Below are positions 15,847 through 22,781 of a stretch of DNA of 35,633 nucleotides, piece after piece. The notes below the pieces were generated by a model. It made no database searches. It was not told where the DNA came from and saw only the letters and a program-made list of their open reading frames with translations. Position 1 is the stretch's first letter, and each line of letters opens with the position of its first letter. The DNA lies in the NCBI GenBank assembly GCA_013812065.1, contig JACCUC010000186.1, positions 1 to 35,633 on the forward strand, read 5' to 3'. The stretch is from Thermoleophilaceae bacterium (GTDB lineage: Bacteria > Actinomycetota > Thermoleophilia > Solirubrobacterales > Thermoleophilaceae). A program made the translations under genes and the position numbers.

Positions 15847-17145
15847 ATGGCCAAGGTCGTAAAGCTCGAAGATGCGGCCAAGGACAAGGCCGTCCAGCGC
15901 CGCGGTGGCTCCCGCCGGCGCCGCAGCCTCGCTCGCACCGCTCTCGTCCTGGGGGGCGGTGGCTTCACGGGCGGGGTCTACGAGATCGGCGCGTTGCGCG
16001 CACTCGACCTGCTCGCGGTCAACCGCACGATCAATCAGTTCGACGTCTACGTCGGGACGAGCGCGGGGTCGATGATCGCGAGCCTCGCCGCCAACGGAGT
16101 GACGCCCGAGGAGATGATGCGGGTGGTCAACCAGCAGGTCCCGACTCCTTTCGAGGAAATCGACCTCGGCACGCTCCTGCGTCCCAACTACGGCGAGTTC
16201 GTCCGCCAGGGCGCGCTGCTCCCCTGGCGGCTTCTGGGCCTCGGGCGCGAGCTCGTGCGCGACCTGCGCTCGGTCTCGCTGATGGATCTCGGCGTCGCGC
16301 TCGCCGAGAACCTTCCCGCCGGGATCTACAACGGCTCGGGGCTCGAGCGCTATCTGCGCGAGGTCCTCGGAGAGCTCGACCGGACCGACGACTTCCGTGT
16401 CCTGCGCAACGAGCTCTTCCTAGCGGCCACCGACCTCGACACGTGCGAGCGCATCGTGCTCGGTGACGAGGGCTTCGAGGACGTACCGATCTCCCGGGCG
16501 GTCGCCGCCTCGACGGCGCTGCCCATGGTCTACCGCCCGGTCGAGGTCAAGAGCCGCCAGCTCGTCGACGGAGGCATTCGCTCGACCACCAACGTCGATA
16601 TCGCGGTCGAGCGCGGGGCCAGCTTCATCATCGTCGTGAACCCGCTCGTGCCCTACGTCAACGACTTCCAGAAGATGATCCCGACCGCGCTCGGGAGCCG
16701 GGTGCGGCGGGTCTCCGACATGGGCTTCCCGCAGATCGGCTACCAGGCGTTCAAGCTGCTGGCCCACCAGCGCCTGCACGAGGCGGTCTCGCACTGGGAG
16801 CGCAAGTACCCGGGCGTCGACATCATCCTCATCGAGCCCGACCCCAACGACGAGTTGATGTTCGAGACCAACATCATGAACTTCAGAAAGCGGGTCGAGA
16901 TCGCCCGCCACGGATTCGAGTCGGTCACCGTGCGGCTCGCCCGCGACTACGACCGCTTCTCGGCGGTCTGCGCCCGACACGGGATCGAGATCTCCGCGGC
17001 GCGGGTGCGCAACGTCGTTCAGCACTTCGAGCGCCAGCGCGAGGACACCAGCGCCTGGCGGCGCATCCTCGAGCAGACGACCGGGGCGCTCCTGCGCCAG
17101 GCCCAGGGCTCGCGGCGAGGATCCCGGGAGACGACGGGCTCCTAG
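15847..17145 (+). CDS. Patatin-like phospholipase family protein
   Basis: 432 aa, predicted Ser-Asp lipid acyl hydrolase. Oxyanion-hole motif GGGGFTGGVYEIGALRAL (about 37-53), nucleophile Ser72 in VGTSAGSMIA, and catalytic Asp241 in LVDGGIRSTTN, so the dyad is complete. A Lys/Arg-rich N-terminus (residues 1-30) precedes the fold. A C-terminal region of about 180 residues beyond the patatin core contains FKLLAHQRLHEAVSHWERKY and is of unknown role. No signal peptide. It is convergent with the acyl-CoA synthetase, sharing a CTAG stop palindrome. The two neighbours could release and reactivate fatty acids. Confidence 0.88.
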   Translation: MAKVVKLEDAAKDKAVQRRGGSRRRRSLARTALVLGGGGFTGGVYEIGALRALDLLAVNRTINQFDVYVGTSAGSMIASLAANGVTPEEMMRVVNQQVPTPFEEIDLGTLLRPNYGEFVRQGALLPWRLLGLGRELVRDLRSVSLMDLGVALAENLPAGIYNGSGLERYLREVLGELDRTDDFRVLRNELFLAATDLDTCERIVLGDEGFEDVPISRAVAASTALPMVYRPVEVKSRQLVDGGIRSTTNVDIAVERGASFIIVVNPLVPYVNDFQKMIPTALGSRVRRVSDMGFPQIGYQAFKLLAHQRLHEAVSHWERKYPGVDIILIEPDPNDELMFETNIMNFRKRVEIARHGFESVTVRLARDYDRFSAVCARHGIEISAARVRNVVQHFERQREDTSAWRRILEQTTGALLRQAQGSRRGSRETTGS

Positions 17146-18947
17146 CTCGCGTAGAGCGCCTCGATATCGCGCTCGTACTTCTCGCTCACCACGTTGCGCT
17201 TGACCTTCAGGGTCGGGGTGAGCTCGCCGGTCTCCTGCGTGAGGTCGTGGGGGAGGACGACGAACCGCTTGATCTGCTCGACGCGCCCTACGTCGGCGTT
17301 CACCGCATCGACGGTTCGCTGTATCTCGGCGCGCATGGCCTCCGAGCTCGGCAGCTCCTCGACGGGGATCCCGTGCTGCTGTGCGAACGCGGGCGCCTCC
17401 TCGGGATCCAGGGTGAGCAGCGCCACGAGATACGGTCGGCGGTCGCCCACCACCACGGCTTGGGAGATCCAGCGGTTCTGCTTCAGGCCGTTCTCGAGAT
17501 TGGTGGGCGTGATGTTCTTGCCGCCGGCCGTGATCAGGATGTCCTTCTTGCGCCCGTTGATGAACAGGAAGCCGTCGCCGTCGACGTAACCGAGGTCGCC
17601 GGTGTGCAGCCACCCGTCCACGAGCGTCTCGGCGGTCGCCTCCTCGTCCTTGTAGTAGCCCTGGAACATGTTCGCGCCCCGGAGCAGGACCTCGCCGTCC
17701 TCGGCGATCTCCACCTCGACGCCCGGAAAGGGCTTTCCGACCGATCCGAGCCGGTAGTCCTCGAGGGTGTTGATCGTCGCCCCGGTCGAGGTCTCGGTCA
17801 TCCCGTAGGCCTCGAGCACGGGTACGCCGCTGGCGAAGAAGAACTCGAGGATCTCCCGGGCGATCGGCGCGGCGCCGGTGACCGCCTGGCGCAGCTCGCC
17901 GCCGAACAGGCCCCTCACCTTCGAGAGCACCTGCTTGTCGGCGACGGCGTACTGGCGCGCGAGCAGGAAGCCGGGACGCCTGCCATCTCGCTCGAGCTCG
18001 CGAACTCTGCTTCCGACGCCGATCGACCACCAGAAGACCTTTTCCTTGAAGCCGCCCGCCTCGGCGATCCGCGCGGTGGCCTGCGTGTAGATCTTCTCGA
18101 AGATCCGCGGAACCGAGGGGAAGTAGGCCGGCTTGACGTCGCTCAGGTTGGGGACGATCTTGAGCGGGTCCTTCTCCCAGTAGGCGATCGTCGCGCCGAG
18201 GTCGATCGCGACGAACTGAACCAGGATCGCGAAGGCGTGCGCGAGCGGGAGGAAGAGGTACACGACCTCGCCCTGGGCCAGCACTGCCTGCGACTCGACC
18301 ATGTCGCACATCGCGCGGTAGTTGCCGTGGGTGAGGATGCAGCCCTTGGGCGGTCCCGTGGTGCCCGAGGTGTAGATGTAGAGGCAGGTGTCGTCGGAAC
18401 CGACGGCGGTGGCGCGTTCCTCGAGCTCCGAGTCGTCGCGCCCGCGCCCGCGCTCGCGCAGGTCGTCGAGGGAGATGGCGTCGCCCGTGTCCCCGCTCGG
18501 GTCCATGACCACGACCAGCTCGAGGTTCGGCAGCTCGGACTGAACGTGACGGACCTTGGCGAGCTGCTCGGCGTCCTCGACGAAGACGACCCGCGAGTCG
18601 GAGTGGCCGAGCACGTAGCGGCATTCCTCGGGCGAGTTGGTCTGGTAGATCGACACCGATGCCGCTCCCGCGGCGAGGATGCCGAAGTTCGCGTAGGTCC
18701 ACTCCGGACGCGAGTTCGAGAGGATCGAGACCCGATCGCCGCGCTCGATGCCGAAGTCGGCGAGCCCGAGCGCGACCTCCTTGACCACCTCCGCGAGCTC
18801 GCGGTAGGAGACGTCGACCCAGCGGTCGCCGGACCTGTGCCGGAGCGCCGGTCGATCGGCGTGAAGGCGGCCCGCGAGCAGGACGATATCGGCGATCGTC
18901 CTCGAGCCGGTGTTGGCCTGCGATGCTGGGACCGTCTTCACTTCCAT
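17142..18947 (-). CDS. Long-chain acyl-CoA synthetase (AMP-dependent ligase, FadD15 type)
   Basis: Activates fatty acids to acyl-CoA through an acyl-AMP intermediate. 601 aa. P-loop YIYTSGTTGPPKGCILTHGN, AYGMTETSTGATINT, and the hinge and C-terminal region GWLHTGDLGYVDGDGFLFIN followed by GRKKDILITAGGKNITPTNL. The catalytic Lys near the C-terminus is probably in TPTLKVKRNVV. ATG at 18947 has AAGGA upstream and a TACAAT box beyond it. The stop overlaps that of the patatin gene on the other strand. Confidence 0.93.
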   Translation of the reverse strand: MEVKTVPASQANTGSRTIADIVLLAGRLHADRPALRHRSGDRWVDVSYRELAEVVKEVALGLADFGIERGDRVSILSNSRPEWTYANFGILAAGAASVSIYQTNSPEECRYVLGHSDSRVVFVEDAEQLAKVRHVQSELPNLELVVVMDPSGDTGDAISLDDLRERGRGRDDSELEERATAVGSDDTCLYIYTSGTTGPPKGCILTHGNYRAMCDMVESQAVLAQGEVVYLFLPLAHAFAILVQFVAIDLGATIAYWEKDPLKIVPNLSDVKPAYFPSVPRIFEKIYTQATARIAEAGGFKEKVFWWSIGVGSRVRELERDGRRPGFLLARQYAVADKQVLSKVRGLFGGELRQAVTGAAPIAREILEFFFASGVPVLEAYGMTETSTGATINTLEDYRLGSVGKPFPGVEVEIAEDGEVLLRGANMFQGYYKDEEATAETLVDGWLHTGDLGYVDGDGFLFINGRKKDILITAGGKNITPTNLENGLKQNRWISQAVVVGDRRPYLVALLTLDPEEAPAFAQQHGIPVEELPSSEAMRAEIQRTVDAVNADVGRVEQIKRFVVLPHDLTQETGELTPTLKVKRNVVSEKYERDIEALYAS

Positions 18948-18983
18948 CTCGCCATCCTTGGTGCGTTCGGGTGCGAGACGGGA

Positions 18984-18989
18984 ATTGTA
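18984..18989 (-). promoter_or_regulatory. Putative -10 element (TACAAT, minus strand) for the acyl-CoA synthetase
   Basis: TACAAT on the minus strand ends 36 nt before the ATG at 18947, leaving a leader with AAGGA. It is closer to the canonical sigma-70 -10 than the other boxes. No convincing -35 was seen. Confidence 0.45.
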
Positions 18990-19072
18990 CGGCCGTGAGC
19001 CGCTATCGCCGCCGAGGCATCCTGAGTCCTATCCGATGGTTGGGATGGGCGCCCCCGGTACGACCTCGTCCC

Positions 19073-19249
19073 TCAGACCTTGGCCGGCTCCGGGCGTGCC
19101 TGGGCGTCGCGGAGCGAGGTGACGAACAGCGTCTTGTCGATCCGGCCCTGGAAGATAGGTACACCGAGCTCCATGCAGCGGGTGATCACCTCTCGACGGT
19201 GCATCCCGATCTCGCGACCAAGCTCGGTGGGGGTCAGGTGTATCGCCAT
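19073..19249 (-). CDS. Small helix-turn-helix domain protein
   Basis: 58 aa: MAIHLTPTELGREIGMHRRE then VITRCMELGVPIFQGRIDKT and a short tail. The pattern helix (TPTELGREIGM), turn, helix (HRREVITRCMELG), wing (VPIFQGRIDKTLF) resembles the MerR/excisionase winged-helix fold, so DNA binding is likely. The ATG at 19249 is chosen because GAGGAG lies just upstream and a good promoter ends beyond it. A longer start at 19312 would run through that promoter. Partner and target genes unknown. Confidence 0.65.
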   Translation of the reverse strand: MAIHLTPTELGREIGMHRREVITRCMELGVPIFQGRIDKTLFVTSLRDAQARPEPAKV

Positions 19250-19283
19250 CGCGCTCCTCTCCTCGTTTGCCGCCTGAGAGAAC

Positions 19284-19312
19284 ATTGTTACCGCTCGGGT
19301 CGGACGTTGCAA
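19284..19312 (-). promoter_or_regulatory. Sigma-70-type promoter for the small HTH gene
   Basis: On the minus strand TTGCAA (19307-19312) is separated by 16 nt from TAACAA, with a following T (19284-19290). The expected transcription start is near 19277, giving a leader of about 28 nt with GAGGAG. It is the only promoter in the window with an obvious -35. Confidence 0.55.
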
Positions 19313-19325
19313 GCGGTTTTTCGTC

Positions 19326-19352
19326 CAATCTGCGGATGCTCTGAGCAGATTG
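19326..19352. repeat. Inverted repeat between the HTH and NIF3-family genes
   Basis: CAATCTGC and GCAGATTG form a perfect 8-bp inverted repeat around an 11-nt centre, which itself includes TGCTC-T-GAGCA. It starts 3 nt beyond the NIF3 stop and lies just upstream of the HTH promoter, so it may be an operator or a weak terminator. No U-tract follows on the minus strand. Confidence 0.4.
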
Positions 19353-19354
19353 TC

Positions 19355-20116
19355 CTAAACCGGGTTCGCGACCTCCACGAAGCGGTGCTCGATCCCGAAA
19401 CGGTCGGCGATCAGCTCGCCGAGGCGGCGGACCCCGAAAGTCTCGGTCGCGTAGTGCCCGCCGGCCACGAAGTGGATGCCCGCCTCGCGGGCGTCGGCCA
19501 TCGCCGGCTCCGAGGGCTCGCCGGTGACGAGCGCGTCGAGACCGCGCTCGACGGCCTCGGCCAGGGTTCCCGCCCCGCCGCCCGACACGATCCCGACGCT
19601 GCGCACGGACGCCGGCCCCTCGGCGAACACGAGCGGCTTCCGCCCGAAGGCCGCGGTGGCGCGCTCGACGAGCGCGGCCGCGGATACACCCTCTCCGCGG
19701 ACCCGTCCGACCCACCCGATCGAGCGACCGCGATGCTCGCCGAAGGGCTCGCAGCGGTCGAGGCCGAGCGCTGCGCAGATGAGCGCGTTATTGCCGACGT
19801 CGGCGTGCGCGTCGAGCGGCAAGTGATAGGCGACGAGCGACAGGTCGGCGCCGAAAAGCGCCTCGAGGCGAGCCTTCTGGGGCTCGGTCATCACCGCCGG
19901 TCCCTTCTCCCAGAACATGCCGTGGTGGCACAGGACCATCTGCGCACCCGCAGCGGCCGCCGCAGCAAAGAGCTCTGCGTGGGCCGATACGCCACTGACC
20001 ACGAGGCCGACCTCTGGCGAGCCCGGCACCTGGAGACCGTTGGGGCCGTGGTCGGGCCATCCCCGAGCGTCAAGCAGCTCGTCGAGGAAGGCGACGATCT
20101 CATCCCGGCTCGCCAT
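19355..20116 (-). CDS. NIF3-like dinuclear metal centre hexameric protein
   Basis: 253 aa member of the NIF3/YbgI family (often labelled GTP cyclohydrolase I type 2; the biological role is unclear). Metal-binding residues are recognisable: His64-His65 in LCHHGMFWEKG, His98/Asp102 in AYHLPLDAHADVGNN, and His and Glu in GGHYATETFGVRRLG near the C-terminus. The glycine-rich GIVSGGGAGTL segment is typical. It lacks the long middle insertion of some homologues. The ATG follows a TAGCCT box by 9 nt. Confidence 0.9.
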   Translation of the reverse strand: MASRDEIVAFLDELLDARGWPDHGPNGLQVPGSPEVGLVVSGVSAHAELFAAAAAAGAQMVLCHHGMFWEKGPAVMTEPQKARLEALFGADLSLVAYHLPLDAHADVGNNALICAALGLDRCEPFGEHRGRSIGWVGRVRGEGVSAAALVERATAAFGRKPLVFAEGPASVRSVGIVSGGGAGTLAEAVERGLDALVTGEPSEPAMADAREAGIHFVAGGHYATETFGVRRLGELIADRFGIEHRFVEVANPV

Positions 20117-20125
20117 GCCTCCGCG

Positions 20126-20131
20126 AGGCTA
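20126..20131 (-). promoter_or_regulatory. Putative -10 element (TAGCCT, minus strand) for the NIF3-family gene
   Basis: TAGCCT ends 9 nt before the ATG at 20116. The 71-nt divergent gap also holds the box for the gene at 20188. Confidence 0.5.
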
Positions 20132-20175
20132 GCGCCGAGATGCCACCGCAGCATGTGCGGTCGAGCGCGGCCGGG

Positions 20176-20181
20176 TAACCT
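20176..20181 (+). promoter_or_regulatory. Putative -10 element (TAACCT) for the gene at 20188
   Basis: TAACCT ends 6 nt before the ATG at 20188. No ribosome binding site lies between. Leaderless pattern at the short end of the spacing range. Confidence 0.5.
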
Positions 20182-20187
20182 GCTCCC

Positions 20188-20442
20188 ATGGCGCGGCCGA
20201 GCACCGCGGCGGAGGAGGGGACCTTCCTCGAGTCGCTCATGGACACCAACCTGTACTCGATGGGCGCGTACTTCTCTGATCAGCACCCCGACCTCGTCGA
20301 GCAGGTGATAGGGGAGAGCGAGGCGATCGAGGAGGACGGCCTGGTCGGCTATGCCGAGGAGCACGATCTCTCGCTCGAGCAGTGCTTCCAGACGCTTCTC
20401 ACGGGGCTGGCCGTGCGCTACTACAAGGCCGTCGCGGCGTAG
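20188..20442 (+). CDS. Hypothetical 84-aa acidic protein
   Basis: I do not recognise the family. 84 aa, acidic in the middle (DLVEQVIGESEAIEEDG), one cysteine, no signal peptide or membrane segment, predicted mainly helical; ends LTGLAVRYYKAVAA. Reasons to believe it: a TAACCT box at leaderless spacing, its own position between a divergent and a convergent gene, and a hairpin right after its stop. Confidence 0.65.
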   Translation: MARPSTAAEEGTFLESLMDTNLYSMGAYFSDQHPDLVEQVIGESEAIEEDGLVGYAEEHDLSLEQCFQTLLTGLAVRYYKAVAA

Positions 20443-20448
20443 CTTGTT

Positions 20449-20465
20449 GCCGCCGGGGAGGCGGC
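20449..20465. terminator. Putative bidirectional terminator hairpin
   Basis: GCCGCC-GGGGA-GGCGGC, a perfect 6-bp GC stem with a 5-nt loop, fills the 31-nt gap between two convergent genes. There is no U-tract on either strand. Confidence 0.5.
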
Positions 20466-20473
20466 GAGCCCGG

Positions 20474-21706
20474 CTATGGAGCGGCCCGCAGGCGGTACAC
20501 CGCGCCCCGACGCCCGCCGTAGCTGCGCGAGGTCATGTAGAGGCGACCTTGGGCGTCCTCACCGAAGCTGGTCAGGCGCGGGACGACCAGGCTCAGCGAT
20601 GCGTTACTCGTGGCCCCTTCCGCACGCAGCGTCGCGGCGTGGAGGGCGCCGGTGCAGTAGTCGCCGTAGAGATAACGGCCGTAGAGCCGCGGCACCGCCC
20701 GGTCGCGCACGATGTAGCCGCCGGTGACCGAGCAGCTCGCTCCCCCGTCGTGCGTGTACTCGAGCACGGGCGGCCGGTGACCGGGCGCGCTGCAGCCGGC
20801 CGAGTAGCGGCGTGTTCCCTCGAAGCAGTTCCATCCGAAGTTGACGCCGCGGCGAGACTGGGAGACGAAGTCGACCTCCTCCATGGCGCCCTGGCCGACG
20901 TCGCCGATCGACATGTTGCCGTTGGCGCGGTCGAAGGAGAACCGCCAGGGGTTGCGCAGACCGTAGTGCCAGATCTCGTCGCGGCCCGAGCGGCCGACGA
21001 AGGGATTGCTGCTCGGGATCGAGTAGCCCCGTGTCGAGGTCGGGCGGCGGGGATCGATGCGCAAAACCTTTCCGAGCAGGCTGTCGCGGTCCTGCCCGCT
21101 GCGCAGCGGATCGCCGCCGCCTCCACCGTCGCCGGTGGACACGTAGAGGCCCCCGGCGCCGAACTGGAGCTGACCGCCGTTGTGGTTGGCGTGCGCCGAA
21201 TGCTCGATCTCGAGCACTCGGCGGCGGCTGCTGCGCAGGGCGACGTCGGGGTTTCCTGCCGAGCGCCTGAACTCTTCGACGCGGAGATCGCCGCTGCCTC
21301 GCTGCGTGAAGAAGACGTAGAAGCGTCGGCTCGTCGCATAGTCGGGAGCGAAGGCCATCGAGAGAAGCCCACGCTCGCCCTCGTCGAACTCGACGATGCT
21401 CGAGATGTTGAGGAACGGGCGCCGGAGGGTCCGCCCGTTCTTGATGATGCGGATCTGACCGCTCTGCTCCACGACGAACTGACGGGCGGTGTCGCCCCGA
21501 GGTGAGGTGACGTAGACCGGGAAGGCGAAGGTTCCCATCCGCTGGAGCGCGAGCCCGCGAGCGGAGGTGTCGGCGACTTCGGCGCCGGGATGGAACGGAT
21601 GGCTCAGTGCGCCCGGCGCCACGGCGGCGAGAGCGAGAAGAGCGATCACGAGAGCGGCAGGGACGAGCCCGCGCGACGAGCGGAGAGACAAGGGCATGAG
21701 GGTCAT
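20474..21706 (-). CDS. PQQ-dependent sugar dehydrogenase family protein, exported
   Basis: 410 aa, glucose/sorbosone dehydrogenase-type six-bladed propeller. A Sec signal peptide spans about residues 1-35 (basic start, then LVPAALVIALLALAAVAPGA). Family motifs follow: GERGLLSMAFAPDYATSRRF, HNGGQLQFGAGGLYVSTGDG, GKVLRIDPRR, EIWHYGLRNPWRFSFDR, IGDVGQGAMEEVDF, NFGWNCFEGTRRY and YGDYCTGAL. Predicted to oxidise sugars outside the membrane, but electron acceptor, cofactor loading and substrate are unproved. No PQQ synthesis genes are in the window. It follows the RTX-repeat gene on the same strand after 63 nt. Confidence 0.88.
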   Translation of the reverse strand: MTLMPLSLRSSRGLVPAALVIALLALAAVAPGALSHPFHPGAEVADTSARGLALQRMGTFAFPVYVTSPRGDTARQFVVEQSGQIRIIKNGRTLRRPFLNISSIVEFDEGERGLLSMAFAPDYATSRRFYVFFTQRGSGDLRVEEFRRSAGNPDVALRSSRRRVLEIEHSAHANHNGGQLQFGAGGLYVSTGDGGGGGDPLRSGQDRDSLLGKVLRIDPRRPTSTRGYSIPSSNPFVGRSGRDEIWHYGLRNPWRFSFDRANGNMSIGDVGQGAMEEVDFVSQSRRGVNFGWNCFEGTRRYSAGCSAPGHRPPVLEYTHDGGASCSVTGGYIVRDRAVPRLYGRYLYGDYCTGALHAATLRAEGATSNASLSLVVPRLTSFGEDAQGRLYMTSRSYGGRRGAVYRLRAAP

Positions 21707-21769
21707 GGGTCGGCTATCGACCGCTGAACATGAACGTTGAGCTCGCGCGCGCCAACTGGCCGCGCAGGT

Positions 21770-22540
21770 TCACCGGCGCGGTCTCTCGATGCGCCGCTCG
21801 CAGCCGCGCGTTCGGTCCCCCGGGTCGACGTAGGCGCGGTCGAAGCCGGATCCACAGTCCACCGAGCTCTTGCGGCCGTCGCGCGCGTCGATCGAGTCGG
21901 CGCCGGGACCCCCATGCACCTCGTAGCCGGAGGGGTGAGTGAGCGACCGCACGGAGCCGCCCTCGTTGTGGAGGTAGATCTTGTCGTCGTCGTCGCCGCC
22001 GTCGACGAGCGACTGCGCGCTCGCGGTCAGGTAATCGTCGCCGGACTCGCCGTCGAGCCGGTCGGCGCCGCTCCCGCCCCACATCCGGTCAGGCCCGCCG
22101 CCGCCCCCGAGGCGGTCGTTACCGACCTGGCCGAGAATGGTGTCGCCGTCAGGGCCGCCCCCGACGGCGTCGTTGCCGTGCCCTGCGTAGACGCTGTCCT
22201 TACCCGCGCCACCGCGGATCGAGTCGTTTCCCGTGCCGGCGATCAGGAGGTCGACACCCGGACCGCCGGCGATGGCGTCCGCGCCAGGGCCGCCCTCGAC
22301 GTAGTCGTCACCGCCCAAGGCGAGCAGCCTGTCCGCGCCTGCCTCGCCGTAGAGCTGGTCGGGACCATTGCTGCCGCGCAGGGTGTCGTCGCCGGGGGTG
22401 CCGACGGCGGTCTTGGCAATCGCCACGCCGGCGAGCGCGAGACAGAGCAGCCCGACGAGCAGGGGGATCGACAGCTTGCGGGTCACCTGTGCGCTAACCG
22501 GCGCGACCGGCCGAAGTTGCGCCTCGAGGCTTCCCATCAT
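21770..22540 (-). CDS. Exported RTX-type calcium-binding repeat protein
   Basis: 256 aa. An N-terminal signal peptide or anchor (about residues 21-43, KLSIPLLVGLLCLALAGVAI) precedes 14 tandem nonapeptides of the GGxGxDxUx type (residues 47-172). A partial repeat (VHGGPGADSIDA) and a Cys-containing tail (VDCGSGFDRAYVDPGDRTRG) follow. Such repeats fold as a calcium-bound beta-roll. Classical RTX proteins use type I secretion; this one has a Sec-like signal and no type I genes nearby, so it is probably an extracytoplasmic structural or binding protein. No enzymatic domain is visible. Confidence 0.85.
   Translation of the reverse strand: MMGSLEAQLRPVAPVSAQVTRKLSIPLLVGLLCLALAGVAIAKTAVGTPGDDTLRGSNGPDQLYGEAGADRLLALGGDDYVEGGPGADAIAGGPGVDLLIAGTGNDSIRGGAGKDSVYAGHGNDAVGGGPDGDTILGQVGNDRLGGGGGPDRMWGGSGADRLDGESGDDYLTASAQSLVDGGDDDDKIYLHNEGGSVRSLTHPSGYEVHGGPGADSIDARDGRKSSVDCGSGFDRAYVDPGDRTRGCERRIERPRR
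22025..22402 (-). repeat. Fourteen tandem RTX nonapeptide repeats (27-nt units)
   Basis: Residues 47-172 divide exactly into 14 units of nine, from GTPGDDTLR through GGPGADAIA and GGSGADRLD to GESGDDYLT. Asp at position six is kept in nearly all of them. Confidence 0.85.
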
Positions 22541-22577
22541 CGCTGGGAGACCGTGGCCTGGAGCTCGAGGGCGGCGC

Positions 22578-22583
22578 TAGGAT
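22578..22583 (+). promoter_or_regulatory. Putative -10 element (TAGGAT) for the rubredoxin gene
   Basis: TAGGAT ends 8 nt before the GTG start at 22592, with no ribosome binding site. It lies in the 51-nt divergent gap. Confidence 0.5.
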
Positions 22584-22591
22584 CCCGGCCC

Positions 22592-22765
22592 GTGAGCGAC
22601 AGCCAGCAATGGATCTGCGAGTCGTGCGGCTTCATCTACGACCCGGAGGAGGGCGATCCCGACGGCGGGGTGCCCGCCGGGACGCCGTTCGAGGAGATCC
22701 CCGACGACTGGTTCTGCCCGGTGTGCGGGGCGCGCAAGAAGGACTTCTCGCCCTTCGAGGGCTGA
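22592..22765 (+). CDS. Rubredoxin
   Basis: Small one-iron electron-transfer protein, 57 aa. Fe(Cys)4 site C9-x2-C12 and C42-x2-C45 in WICESCGFIYDPEEGDPDGG and DDWFCPVCGARKKDF, with the usual aromatic and Pro residues. GTG start supported by the TAGGAT box at 8 nt. Partner oxidoreductase not in the window. Its 3' end (22750-22762) contains GCCCT-TCG-AGGGC, which may help end transcription before the convergent bioA, whose stop lies 16 nt away. Confidence 0.93.
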   Translation: MSDSQQWICESCGFIYDPEEGDPDGGVPAGTPFEEIPDDWFCPVCGARKKDFSPFEG

Positions 22766-22781
22766 TCGGGCGCCGGTCAGC

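Noticed and set aside
13875..15968. Very long minus-strand open frame (697 codons) opposite ligA
   Set aside because: It mirrors the ligA codons in a GC-rich genome, has no recognisable domain, and ligA is certain.
16420..18702. 760-codon minus-strand frame over the patatin and acyl-CoA synthetase genes
   Set aside because: Arginine-rich translation in a shifted frame of the real acyl-CoA synthetase; no motif of its own.
19250..19312. 79-aa version of the small HTH protein
   Set aside because: Its start lies on the -35 element; GAGGAG before ATG 19249 marks the real start.
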